Shown here: in pieces, positions 56,818 to 64,000 of the stretch
Numbering within the stretch: the first letter of the stretch is position 1
Layout: each line of letters opens with the position of its first letter
Assembly: GCF_000384215.1 (NCBI RefSeq)
Contig: NZ_KB913032.1
Span: 9,447,605 to 9,511,604, forward strand
DNA from: Amycolatopsis alba DSM 44262
GTDB taxonomy: Bacteria > Actinomycetota > Actinomycetes > Mycobacteriales > Pseudonocardiaceae
DNA length: 64,000 nucleotides
Direction: 5' to 3'
Notes under the pieces: generated by a model
What the model was told of the DNA's origin: nothing
Databases searched by the model: none
The model's input: only the letters and a program-made list of their open reading frames with translations
Translations under genes and position numbers: made by a program

Positions 56818-57495
56818 ATGAGCGCCGAAAACGACACCAGCTGGGACGAGGACGTCCGCGTCGCGGTCTACCGCGCGTTCGCGGAGCACGGGAGGCCGCC
56901 GACGGCGCCGGAACTGGCCGACGCCGCCCACGGATCGCTCGCGGTGGCGAAACAGGCGCTGCACCGGCTCGCGGAGCAGCGGCACCTGGTGCTCGACGAC
57001 TGCGAGCACGTCGTGATGGCTCACCCGTTCGCGGCGATCCCGCTGGGGTTCTCCGTGATGGGTGAGCGGACGCTGTGGTGGGGCGGCTGCGCGTGGGACG
57101 CGTTCGCGATCCCGCATCTGGTCAAGGCCGAACCCGAGGTGCTGGTGTCCACGCGCTGCCGGGGTTGCGGCGAACCGCAGGCCCTGATGGTGAACGACCA
57201 GGCCCCGCCGAAGAGCGGGCTGGTCGCGCATTTCCTGGTCCCGGCGGCGCGGATGTGGGACGACGTCGTGCACACCTGCGGCAACCAGCGGCTGTTCTGC
57301 GGTGAGTCCTGTGTGGACGAATGGCTCACGGAAACGGGGCAGGACAAGGGTTACGTCATGGATCTGGCGACCTTGTGGCGGCTGGCGGCCGGCTGGTACG
57401 ACGGCAGGCTCGAGCACGGTTACACCCGCCGGGACCCGGCCGCCGCGGCCGCGTACTTCACCCAGGCCGGGCTGAGCGGCCCGTTCTGGAGCTAG
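56818..57495 (+). CDS. Alkylmercury lyase (MerB)-like protein
   Basis: A 225-residue protein. An N-terminal winged helix (about 10-65, RPPTAPELADAAHGSLAVAKQALHRLAEQ) precedes a MerB-like domain. MerB catalysis needs Cys, Asp and a second Cys; here Cys91-x-x-Asp94 is conserved in GGCAWDAF, and Cys154, Cys161 and Cys165 are candidates for the third ligand. There is no merA or merR nearby, so it may be a member with another role. Its stop shares CTAG with azlD. Confidence 0.75.
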   Translation: MSAENDTSWDEDVRVAVYRAFAEHGRPPTAPELADAAHGSLAVAKQALHRLAEQRHLVLDDCEHVVMAHPFAAIPLGFSVMGERTLWWGGCAWDAFAIPHLVKAEPEVLVSTRCRGCGEPQALMVNDQAPPKSGLVAHFLVPAARMWDDVVHTCGNQRLFCGESCVDEWLTETGQDKGYVMDLATLWRLAAGWYDGRLEHGYTRRDPAAAAAYFTQAGLSGPFWS

Positions 57496-57797
57496 ACCAG
57501 GAACCGCAGCAAGGCCGTGACGACGACGCCGCAGAGGATCGCGGCGAGCACCGGGACGCGTAGCACGTAGGTCACCGCGATCGCGGCCAGTCCCGCGCAG
57601 AGCGTCCAGTCGACCCCGGACCAGGCCGGGCCGGTCACCTCGGTGAGCACGAGACCGGCCAGCAGCGCGGGCGCGAGCAGCGCGATCACGCCTGCCACGC
57701 GCGGCGGCATTTCCCGGTCGCCGAGCAGGACCGGGCCCACCGCCTTGAACCCGATACTGACCAGCGCCACCAGGACGATGGCGAGCCAGAGCGTCAT
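57492..57797 (-). CDS. azlD: Branched-chain amino acid exporter small subunit
   Basis: A 101-residue membrane protein of the AzlD family with about four helices (TLWLAIVLVALVSIGFKAVG at the start). With AzlC it forms an exporter of branched-chain amino acids. It starts at ATG 57797, overlapping azlC's stop as ATGA, so the frame is secure. Confidence 0.9.
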   Translation of the reverse strand: MTLWLAIVLVALVSIGFKAVGPVLLGDREMPPRVAGVIALLAPALLAGLVLTEVTGPAWSGVDWTLCAGLAAIAVTYVLRVPVLAAILCGVVVTALLRFLV

Positions 57798-58462
57798 CGC
57801 CGCACCCCCAGGCCCAGCAGCGCGGCGGCCGAGGCACCGATCAGCGCGAGCCCGACCGGGACGAACAGCACCAGGACCCCGGCGAGGCAGGCGGCGAGGG
57901 CCGCGGTCCGGACCGCCTGGCGCGAACGGCGCAGTTCGTCGATGAGCAGGACCAGGAAGAAGCCGGGGAACACGACGTCGAGCCCGAACCGCGCGACGAC
58001 GTCCGGCGGTGGCGCGGCCAGCACCCCGAGCACCGTGCCCAGCACCCATGCGGGCAGCTGGACGAGCGTGCAGCCGATGAGTTTCTCGCGGTCGAAGCGC
58101 CCTTCACCGAGATGAGCGGCCACCCACGAACCGTCGACGACGGCCTGGCCCTCCCACGCCCGGCGCAGCCGCCCGCCGCGCAGGTCCGCGGCGACGGCGG
58201 CGCCCATCGGCAGGAACCGGGCGTTGATCAGGGCCGCGGCGCCGACCGCGACGGCGAGGTTGCCGCCGCCCGCGAGCGCGGTGGCCATCGCGAACTGGGC
58301 CGAGCCGGAGAACACGACGATCGAAGCGACGATCGGGGCCGCGATCCCCCAGCCCAGAGTCTGACTGTAGGCGCCGAAGGTGACGCCGAGGACGAAGGTC
58401 GCGACACCCAGCCCGAGCCCGACGCGGGCGCCGGCCAGATAGTGCCGCCGGAGCGTTGTCAT
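57794..58462 (-). CDS. azlC: Branched-chain amino acid exporter large subunit
   Basis: A 222-residue membrane protein of the AzlC family with six to seven helices; the VLGVTFGAYSQTLGW and FSGSAQFAMATAL motifs and INARFLPMGAAVAADLR are typical. It begins 48 bases from the divergent CGNR-type gene at 58511, which may regulate it. AzlCD members export valine, leucine or isoleucine. Confidence 0.92.
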   Translation of the reverse strand: MTTLRRHYLAGARVGLGLGVATFVLGVTFGAYSQTLGWGIAAPIVASIVVFSGSAQFAMATALAGGGNLAVAVGAAALINARFLPMGAAVAADLRGGRLRRAWEGQAVVDGSWVAAHLGEGRFDREKLIGCTLVQLPAWVLGTVLGVLAAPPPDVVARFGLDVVFPGFFLVLLIDELRRSRQAVRTAALAACLAGVLVLFVPVGLALIGASAAALLGLGVRR

Positions 58463-58510
58463 GCCCCCGACCCTAACAAGCTAAACTGATTTTGACCATT
58501 AGGAGGATCC

Positions 58511-59059
58511 ATGGACGGCCACTGGGACGGGTACGACAGCATCGGCGGGAGTGTGCCGTTGGACCTGGTCAACACCGTTTCCTGGCGGCGTGATCCGGTC
58601 AGGCGGGACGACCGGCTTTCGAGTCCGGAAAGGCTGTCCGAGTGGGTCGTCCTGGTCGGCGCGGGCACCGAACGGATCGAGATCTCCGAGGCCGTCCTGG
58701 AGGCGGTGAAGTCCTTCCGCGAGACGCTCTACCGCGTGCTCGTGTCGGCTCCGCCGGACGTCACACCGCTGCGAAAGCCACTGCTCTCGGCGTACCGGCA
58801 CGCCGAACTCGCACCGTCCTTCCCGCTGCGGTGGACCGTGCCCTTGTCCGACGGCGCCGCGCTGCCGCACTTTCTCGCGCTGGCGGCCGAGGACCTGCTT
58901 CGCTCCGGAGACCTCGAACGGATCCGGGAATGCGAGGGGCCGGGGTGCGGCTGGATCTTCACCGACCACACGCGTAACAGGTCGCGGCGCTGGTGCAGTT
59001 CGTCGGACTGCGGAAACCGGGCGCGGGCGAAGCGGCACTACGACAAGGGCCGTGGCTGA
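58511..59059 (+). CDS. CGNR zinc-finger (ABATE) protein
   Basis: A 182-residue protein with an N-terminal ABATE domain (LDLVNTVSWRR onward) and a C-terminal CGNR finger: CEGPGCGWIFTDHTRNRSRRWCSSSDCGNRAR, four cysteines. The family is thought to be stress-related transcription regulators. GGAGG is visible at 58502-58506. It is divergent from azlC across only 48 bases and stands 68 bases before crtE, so it could control either. A second, similar gene lies at the other end of the carotenoid operon. Confidence 0.9.
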   Translation: MDGHWDGYDSIGGSVPLDLVNTVSWRRDPVRRDDRLSSPERLSEWVVLVGAGTERIEISEAVLEAVKSFRETLYRVLVSAPPDVTPLRKPLLSAYRHAELAPSFPLRWTVPLSDGAALPHFLALAAEDLLRSGDLERIRECEGPGCGWIFTDHTRNRSRRWCSSSDCGNRARAKRHYDKGRG

Positions 59060-59127
59060 CGTCTGTTTCGCCACATTCGAAGGCACCCGACTGGGTCACG
59101 GCGGTGTCCTTCCCGGAGGATGTGCTC

Positions 59128-60219
59128 ATGGACACGTCCGCCTACGACGCCGATCTGCCCGCCCACGTCGAGCGGGCGCTGGCCGGGTTCCTCGAGCGCG
59201 CCGGTGCCGAAATCCGCCGCACCGAACCGACCGTGGGCGTCGGGATCGACGCGCTGGCCGGGTTCGTGCTGGGCGGCGGCAAACGGCTGCGCCCGACGTT
59301 CGCCTGGTGGGGCTGGCGCGGCGCGGGCGGCGATCCGTCGGGGCCGGACGTCGAAGGCGTGCTGCAGGCGGTGGCGAGCCTGGAGCTGATCCAGGCGTGC
59401 GCGCTGATCCACGACGACCTCATCGACTCTTCCGATTCGCGCCGCGGTTCCCCGACGGTGCACATCGCGGGCGCCAAACTGCACGCCGACAGCGGCTGGC
59501 TGGGTTCGCCGAGCACGTTCGGGCTCGCGACCGCCGTCCTGGTCGGCGACCTCGCGCTGGCCTGGGCCGACGACATGTTCGGCGAGGCCCCGCTCCCGCC
59601 CGCGGCCCTCGCGGCGGCGCGGCCCGCGTGGCGCGCGATGCGCACCGAGGTGCTCGCCGGGCAGTACCTCGACGTCCGCACCCAGGCCACCGGCGACGCC
59701 TCCCCCGAGGCCGCGCTGCACATCTGCAAGCTCAAGACGGCCGCGTACACCGTGATGCGCCCGCTGCACCTCGGTGCCGCGCTCGGTGGCGCCGACGACG
59801 CCCTGATCGCGACGCTGCGCGAGTTCGGCGACGAGGTCGGCGTGGCGTTCCAGCTGCGGGACGACCTGCTCGGCGTGTTCGGCGACCCGTCGGTCACCGG
59901 CAAGCCCGCGGGCGACGACCTGCGCGAAGGCAAGCGGACGCTGCTGGTCGCGCTGGGTCTCCAGCGCGCGGCCGAACAGGGCAAGAACGCCGCGTCCAAG
60001 GTCATTTCCGACGCCATCGGCGACGCGCACCTGTCCGAAGACGCCGTCGAGACCGTTCGCGAGGCACTGCAGGACGTCGGCGCCGTCGACGCGGTGGAAC
60101 GCCGCATCGACGAGCTCACCGAGTCCGCGATGGCGGCGCTGGACCGCGCCCACCTGGCCGAGCCCGCTCCCGCCGCGCTGACCGGGCTGGTCGTCAAGGC
60201 GACCCAGCGGACGTACTGA
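59128..60219 (+). CDS. crtE: Geranylgeranyl diphosphate synthase
   Basis: A 363-residue polyprenyl synthase. The first Asp-rich motif is DDLIDSSD (HDDLIDSSDSRRG) and the second is DDLLGVFGD; GGKRLRP is at the usual isopentenyl-PP site. It makes the C20 precursor for phytoene, acting in the cytosol. GGAGG lies eight bases before the ATG at 59128, and the product is the first of four coupled genes. The length is slightly above typical GGPP synthases because of an N-terminal helix. Confidence 0.92.
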   Translation: MDTSAYDADLPAHVERALAGFLERAGAEIRRTEPTVGVGIDALAGFVLGGGKRLRPTFAWWGWRGAGGDPSGPDVEGVLQAVASLELIQACALIHDDLIDSSDSRRGSPTVHIAGAKLHADSGWLGSPSTFGLATAVLVGDLALAWADDMFGEAPLPPAALAAARPAWRAMRTEVLAGQYLDVRTQATGDASPEAALHICKLKTAAYTVMRPLHLGAALGGADDALIATLREFGDEVGVAFQLRDDLLGVFGDPSVTGKPAGDDLREGKRTLLVALGLQRAAEQGKNAASKVISDAIGDAHLSEDAVETVREALQDVGAVDAVERRIDELTESAMAALDRAHLAEPAPAALTGLVVKATQRTY

Positions 60220-61694
60220 TGCGCACCGTCACCGGTCCGAGTGACCACGTGGTGGTGATCGGTGGCGGGCTCGCCGGGCTGTCGGCGACGCTGCATCTGC
60301 TCGGCGCCGGACGCCGCGTGACCCTGCTGGAGCAGGACAAGACTCCCGGCGGCCGGGCCGGTCAGGCGGATTTCGGCGGCAACACCGTCGACACCGGCGC
60401 CAGCGTGCTGACCATGCCGGAACTGCTCGACGAGGCGTTCTCGGCGGTCGGCGAATCCCTGGCGGACAACCTGACGCTGACACGGCTCGACCCGGCGTAC
60501 CGCGCGAGGTTCGCCGACGGCAGCACGATCGCCGTGCACACCGAGGCGGCGGCGATGGAGGCCGAGATCCGCGCGGCCGCCGGTCCGGCCGAAGCCGAGG
60601 GCTACCGGCGGCTGCGGCGCTGGCTGACCGAGCTGTACGCGGTGCAGAAGGATCAGTTCATCGGCGCGAACTTCGACTCGCCGTTCGATCTCGTGCGCCC
60701 GGAACTGGCGAAACTGGCCGCGCTGGGCGGATTCGGGCGGCTCGGCCCGAAGATCGGCGGTTTCCTGCACGACGACCGGGTGCGGCGCCTGTTCTCCTTC
60801 CAGGCGCTCTACGCGGGGCTCGACCCGGCACGCGCGATCGGCGCGTACGGCGTCATCTCCTATATGGACACCGTCGGCGGGGTCTACTACCCGTCGGGCG
60901 GGATGGGCGAGATCGCGCGGTCGATGGCGAACGCCGCCGAGCGCGCGGGCGCGGAGGTGCGCTTCGGCACCGAAGCCGCTTGGCTGGAAAGGGTTTCCTC
61001 GCGGGTGCGCGCGGTACGGACCCGCTCGGGCGAGCGGATCCCTTGCGACACCGTGGTTCTCGCGACCGAACTCGGAACCGCGTACCGGCTGCTCGGAGCA
61101 CGCCCGCGTCGTCCGCTGCCGCTGCGGTACTCGCCGTCGGCCGTCGTGCTGCACGGGCACGCGCCGAAATCGTGGCCGGAACTGGGCCACCACACCATCT
61201 TCTTCGGTCAGGCCTGGGAGAAGACGTTCTCGGAGATCATCCACGAGGGCAGGCTGATGAGCGATCCGTCGCTGCTGGTGACCCGGCCGACCGCGACCGA
61301 ACCAGGCCTCGCCCCCGGCGGCGACCAGGTGATCTCGGTGCTGGCCCCGGCACCGAACCTGCGCCGCGGCAAGATCGACTGGGGCCGGGTCGGGCCCGCG
61401 TATCGCACGGAACTCCTGCGCACACTGGAAAACCGCGGTCTCGCCGGCTTCGCGGGCGGCTTCACCGTCGACGAGACGATCACCCCGGCAGGCTGGGCGG
61501 AACGCGGGCTCACCGCGGGCACCCCGTTCTCGCTCGCGCACACCTTCGCCCAGACCGGCCCGTTCCGGCCGGGGAACCTGGTGCGGGCGGCGGACAACGT
61601 CGTACTGGCGGGCTGCGGGACGACACCGGGCGTCGGCATCCCGCCGGTGGTGATCTCCGGCAGGCTCGCCGCGGGAAGGGTCACCGGCCGATGA
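60219..61694 (+). CDS. crtI: Phytoene desaturase
   Basis: A 491-residue FAD-dependent carotenoid desaturase. The Rossmann motif [11 protein letters not shown] is at 13-23; GGRAGQ, the ASVLTMPEL substrate stretch and the C-terminal [18 protein letters not shown] motif are all in place. It converts phytoene to neurosporene or lycopene. TGATG (one-base overlap with crtE) fixes the start at 60219. The stop overlaps crtB by four bases. Confidence 0.94.
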   Translation: MRTVTGPSDHVVVIGGGLAGLSATLHLLGAGRRVTLLEQDKTPGGRAGQADFGGNTVDTGASVLTMPELLDEAFSAVGESLADNLTLTRLDPAYRARFADGSTIAVHTEAAAMEAEIRAAAGPAEAEGYRRLRRWLTELYAVQKDQFIGANFDSPFDLVRPELAKLAALGGFGRLGPKIGGFLHDDRVRRLFSFQALYAGLDPARAIGAYGVISYMDTVGGVYYPSGGMGEIARSMANAAERAGAEVRFGTEAAWLERVSSRVRAVRTRSGERIPCDTVVLATELGTAYRLLGARPRRPLPLRYSPSAVVLHGHAPKSWPELGHHTIFFGQAWEKTFSEIIHEGRLMSDPSLLVTRPTATEPGLAPGGDQVISVLAPAPNLRRGKIDWGRVGPAYRTELLRTLENRGLAGFAGGFTVDETITPAGWAERGLTAGTPFSLAHTFAQTGPFRPGNLVRAADNVVLAGCGTTPGVGIPPVVISGRLAAGRVTGR

Positions 61695-62620
61695 GCGAAC
61701 TCGACGCCGCGGGTATCACCGCACCGGCGTTGCGGGCCGCGTACACCGAATGCCGCCGCATCAACGCGCACCACGGCCGCACGTTCTTCCTCGCGACCCG
61801 TCTGCTGCCTGCCAGGACGCGGCCGTTCGCGCACGCGCTGTACGGCTTCGCGCGGATGGCGGACGAAGTGGTCGACAACCCCGCGCCCGGCACCGATCCC
61901 GCCGTCGCGCTGGACGACGTCGCCGTCATGGTCGGGCAGGTCTTCGACGGCGGCACACCCGCCGATCCGGTGCTGGCCGCGCTCGCCGACACGGTGCGGC
62001 GCCACGACCTGGACCGCGAACTGTTCGACGCGTTCCTGTGGTCCATGGCGATGGACCTCAAGGTCACCGAGTACGCGACCTACGCCGACCTCAAGGAGTA
62101 CATCCACGGTTCGGCCGAGGTGATCGGCCTGCAGATGCTGCCGGTCTTCGGCACCGTGGTACCGGTCGAGGAGGCGATGCCCGGTGCGGCCGCGCTCGGT
62201 GAGGCGTTCCAGCTGACCAACTTCCTCCGCGACGTCGGCGAGGACCTCGACCGGGGAAGGCTGTATCTGCCCACCGGTGAACTGGCCGCGTTCGGCGTCG
62301 ACCGCGAACTGCTCGAATGGTCCCGTGCGCGCGGGCTGCCGGACCGGCGAGTGCGGCGCGCGCTCGCCGTCGCGGTGGCGCGCAACCGGGCGGTGTACCG
62401 CCGCGCCGAAGCGGGGATCCCGTTGCTGCGCCCGGAATCCCGTGACTGCGTGCGGACCGCGCTCACGCTGTACGAAGGCATCCTCGACGAGATCGCGGCC
62501 CTCGGTTACGACGTGCTGAACACCCGCGCCGTCGTCCCTCGCCGTCGTCGCGCGGCTGTCGCCCTGCCGAGGCTGCTGGCGAGCACGTGGAGCAACTCCA
62601 GGCTTAAGGTTCGGTCATGA
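61691..62620 (+). CDS. crtB: Phytoene synthase
   Basis: A 309-residue squalene/phytoene synthase. The two Asp-rich motifs are ADEVVD (near 56-61) and [11 protein letters not shown] (near 180-190). It condenses two GGPP to phytoene. ATGA overlaps with crtI before and with the LLM gene after fix both ends. The basic C-terminus ([13 protein letters not shown]) may sit at the membrane. Confidence 0.94.
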   Translation: MSELDAAGITAPALRAAYTECRRINAHHGRTFFLATRLLPARTRPFAHALYGFARMADEVVDNPAPGTDPAVALDDVAVMVGQVFDGGTPADPVLAALADTVRRHDLDRELFDAFLWSMAMDLKVTEYATYADLKEYIHGSAEVIGLQMLPVFGTVVPVEEAMPGAAALGEAFQLTNFLRDVGEDLDRGRLYLPTGELAAFGVDRELLEWSRARGLPDRRVRRALAVAVARNRAVYRRAEAGIPLLRPESRDCVRTALTLYEGILDEIAALGYDVLNTRAVVPRRRRAAVALPRLLASTWSNSRLKVRS

Positions 62621-63402
62621 CCTCTGCTTCGAACAGGAAGATCCGGATCGGCGTCCAGCTGCAGCCTCAGCACGCCGAGTACAAGGCGATCCGCCGGGCG
62701 GCTTCGGAGGCCGAAGACCTCGGCGTGGACATCGTCTTCAACTGGGACCACTTCTACCCGCTCTACGGCGAGCCCGAGGGCCTGCACTACGAGTGCTGGA
62801 CCATGCTGGGCGCCTGGGCGGAGTCCACGTCACGGGTCGAGATCGGCGCGCTGGTGACGTGCAACAGCTACCGCAACCCGGAACTGCTCGCCGACATGGC
62901 CCGCACCGTCGACAACATCTCCGACGGACGGCTGATCCTCGGCATCGGCTCCGGCTGGTTCGAGAAGGACTACGACGAGTACGGCTACGAGTTCGGCACC
63001 GCCGGCGGGCGGCTCGACAACCTCGCCGAGGCGCTCCCGCGCATCGAGAGCAGGCTCGGCAAGCTGAACCCGCAGCCGGTCCGCGACATCCCGGTGCTGA
63101 TCGGTGGCGGCGGCGAGAAGAAGACGCTGCGCCTGGTCGCGAAGCACGCCGACATCTGGCACGGCTTCGGCGACCCGGAGGTTGTGGAGCGCAAGGTGAA
63201 GATCCTCGACCAGCACTGCGCCGACGTCGGCCGGGACCCGAAGGAGATCGAGCGTTCGGTCGCCGTCGAAGGCGAGCCGGAGGAGCTGGGTCCGAAGCTG
63301 CTGGAGCACGGTGTCTCACTGTTCACCGTGGCGACCGGCGGGCCGGACTACAACCTCGACAAGCTGCGGTCCTGGATCGCTTGGCGGGACAAGCAGGGCT
63401 GA
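62617..63402 (+). CDS. F420-dependent LLM-class oxidoreductase
   Basis: A 261-residue luciferase-like monooxygenase-fold enzyme. FNWDHFYPL and [60 protein letters not shown] (in pieces) and [12 protein letters not shown] match the F420-dependent LLM family. Its start overlaps the crtB stop (ATGA), so it is translated with the carotenoid genes; whether it acts on a carotenoid is unknown. It is followed 19 bases later by a perfect hairpin. Confidence 0.9.
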   Translation: MTSASNRKIRIGVQLQPQHAEYKAIRRAASEAEDLGVDIVFNWDHFYPLYGEPEGLHYECWTMLGAWAESTSRVEIGALVTCNSYRNPELLADMARTVDNISDGRLILGIGSGWFEKDYDEYGYEFGTAGGRLDNLAEALPRIESRLGKLNPQPVRDIPVLIGGGGEKKTLRLVAKHADIWHGFGDPEVVERKVKILDQHCADVGRDPKEIERSVAVEGEPEELGPKLLEHGVSLFTVATGGPDYNLDKLRSWIAWRDKQG

Positions 63403-63421
63403 GCTCTGGGGCGAGGCGAAA

Positions 63422-63476
63422 GTCCGTGAAGGCCTCCTTCCCTACTCTCAAGGTAGGGAAGGAGGCCTTCACGGAC
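63422..63476. terminator. GAAGG-CCT-CCTTC hairpin ending the carotenoid operon
   Basis: A perfect 24-base-pair stem (63422-63445 with 63453-63476, loop tctcaag), starting 19 bases after the LLM stop codon. Confidence 0.8.
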
Positions 63477-63489
63477 AGTGCGGCTGAAT

Positions 63490-63520
63490 GGACGACAGGC
63501 GTGACTGGCTGGACGACACG
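63490..63520. repeat. Dispersed GGACGACAC repeat, partial copy 3
   Basis: A 31-base copy of 10467-10497 with 28 identities, directly after the hairpin at 63422 and before the CGNR gene end. Confidence 0.65.
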
Positions 63521-63537
63521 CTTGGCTCTGCTCGCCC

Positions 63538-64000
63538 TCACGAGCGTTTCCGGCGGTGCGCCGCGACCCGCTCCCGAGTGGCGCACCGAGTCGAGCAGTA
63601 CCGGCGCGGGCTCCCTCCGCCCAAGTGCGCGAAGGGTTTCCCACAGCCCGAAGCTGCACACAGCCCACCCGGCGGCGCCTGACGGTCCGCCAGCAGGACC
63701 GCCAGCACCAGCGCGGACGACGTCACCAGCCACGCGCCCCACGGTCCGTCGTCGGCGGCGTCCACGTGCAGATGCCAGCCGAACCCGGCGTCGTGGTCGG
63801 TCAGCCGCGGCGCGTGCGCGTAGCGGGCCAGCAGCCGGTTCAGCACCCCGGCCGCCTCCGCGGCGTCCCGCGCCGCGAAGACCTCACGCAGCTCCGAAGC
63901 CGCTTCACGCAACGAAGCGACATCCGAAGGCCCCAGCTCGACAGAGGTCTCGCCGTGCGCCTCCAGCACGGACCGGACCGCAGAAACCGAGGGCTCCGGA
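63538..64000 (-). CDS. CGNR zinc-finger (ABATE) protein, 5' end beyond window
   Basis: The C-terminal about 154 residues of a second CGNR-type protein; the frame stays open to the window edge, so the start is missing. The ABATE-like part has VLNRLLARYAHAPRLTDHDAGFGWHLHVDA and the finger reads CAASGCGKPFAHLGGGSPRRYCSTRCATRERV, four cysteines, though with CATR in place of CGNR. With the gene at 58511 it brackets the carotenoid operon. Its end is convergent with the LLM gene. Confidence 0.82.
   Translation of the reverse strand, partial: PEPSVSAVRSVLEAHGETSVELGPSDVASLREAASELREVFAARDAAEAAGVLNRLLARYAHAPRLTDHDAGFGWHLHVDAADDGPWGAWLVTSSALVLAVLLADRQAPPGGLCAASGCGKPFAHLGGGSPRRYCSTRCATRERVAAHRRKRS

Noticed and set aside
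59052..61694. 880-codon frame upstream of and through crtI
   Set aside because: Only the part from 60219 has CrtI motifs; the front half is a frame-shifted shadow of crtE.

Overview
The window is a very GC-rich actinobacterial chromosome segment. The family content (coenzyme-B12 NrdJ with NrdR, Sdh1-type succinate dehydrogenase, F420-dependent LLM oxidoreductase, mycothiol-type maleylpyruvate isomerase fold, SAV_6107 HEPN protein, DUF3046 next to recA) and the gene order point to Pseudonocardiales, most likely Amycolatopsis or a close relative; this is inference from families, not from a database search. No transposase, integrase, phage gene or CRISPR array is visible, so it reads as core chromosome with a strongly repeat-marked intergenic layer.

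Layout. 1-2.8 kb: DUF2293 and DoxX-like proteins, then a coupled beta-propeller/kinase pair. 2.8-9.1 kb: DNA-precursor and damage-response block: nrdR-nrdJ (NrdJ carries a full homing-endonuclease intein), a LysM cell-wall protein and divergent lexA with two LexA boxes between them. 9.2-20.8 kb: secreted propeller, hflX, a wHTH regulator/MFS pair, dapF, miaA, a dioxygenase-like protein, DUF349 protein, a secreted basic protein, a small membrane protein and miaB; this matches the order familiar from Mycobacterium (Rv2718c to Rv2733c). 20.8-27.6 kb: orphan TAXI binding protein, GluK/GluR two-component pair and the gluABCD glutamate ABC transporter. 27.7-29.6 kb: methyltransferase, an atypical tRNA-Arg(ACG), an overlooked 30-codon gene with its own terminator, and two secreted proteins. 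29.9-36.6 kb: sdhCAB operon with its Rv0250c-like leader gene, divergent edd-eda (Entner-Doudoroff). 36.6-41 kb: GNAT, DUF1801, VOC, recX, recA, DUF3046. 41-48.3 kb: Hsp70 fused to a membrane anchor, giant Lhr helicase, peptide deformylase. 48.3-57 kb: ACT-GNAT acetyltransferase, VOC, an apparently SOS-controlled HEPN/mycothiol-fold operon, YbaK editing protein, GNAT, DMT exporter, DUF885, metF, MerB-like protein. 57.5-64 kb: azlCD, and a carotenoid operon crtE-crtI-crtB-LLM bracketed by two CGNR zinc-finger proteins, the second cut by the window edge.

How it works together. LexA boxes are visible at lexA/LysM, recA and, unexpectedly, a perfect one in the putative promoter of the HEPN gene, giving at least three SOS units in one window. 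NrdR boxes and DnaA-box-like sequences mark the nrdR promoter. Many operons use start/stop overlaps (ATGA, GTGA, TGATG), notably gluCD, sdh, edd-eda, azlCD and the four-gene crt chain.

The most striking unexplained structure is a family of about 14 intergenic hairpins built from a self-complementary 13-base arm (GAARG-CCN-CYTTC) present twice in inverted orientation. Arm changes are compensated, and about seven copies lie within 25 bases of a stop codon. A second dispersed repeat family and a 281-bp element with 28-bp terminal inverted repeats share the same gaps.
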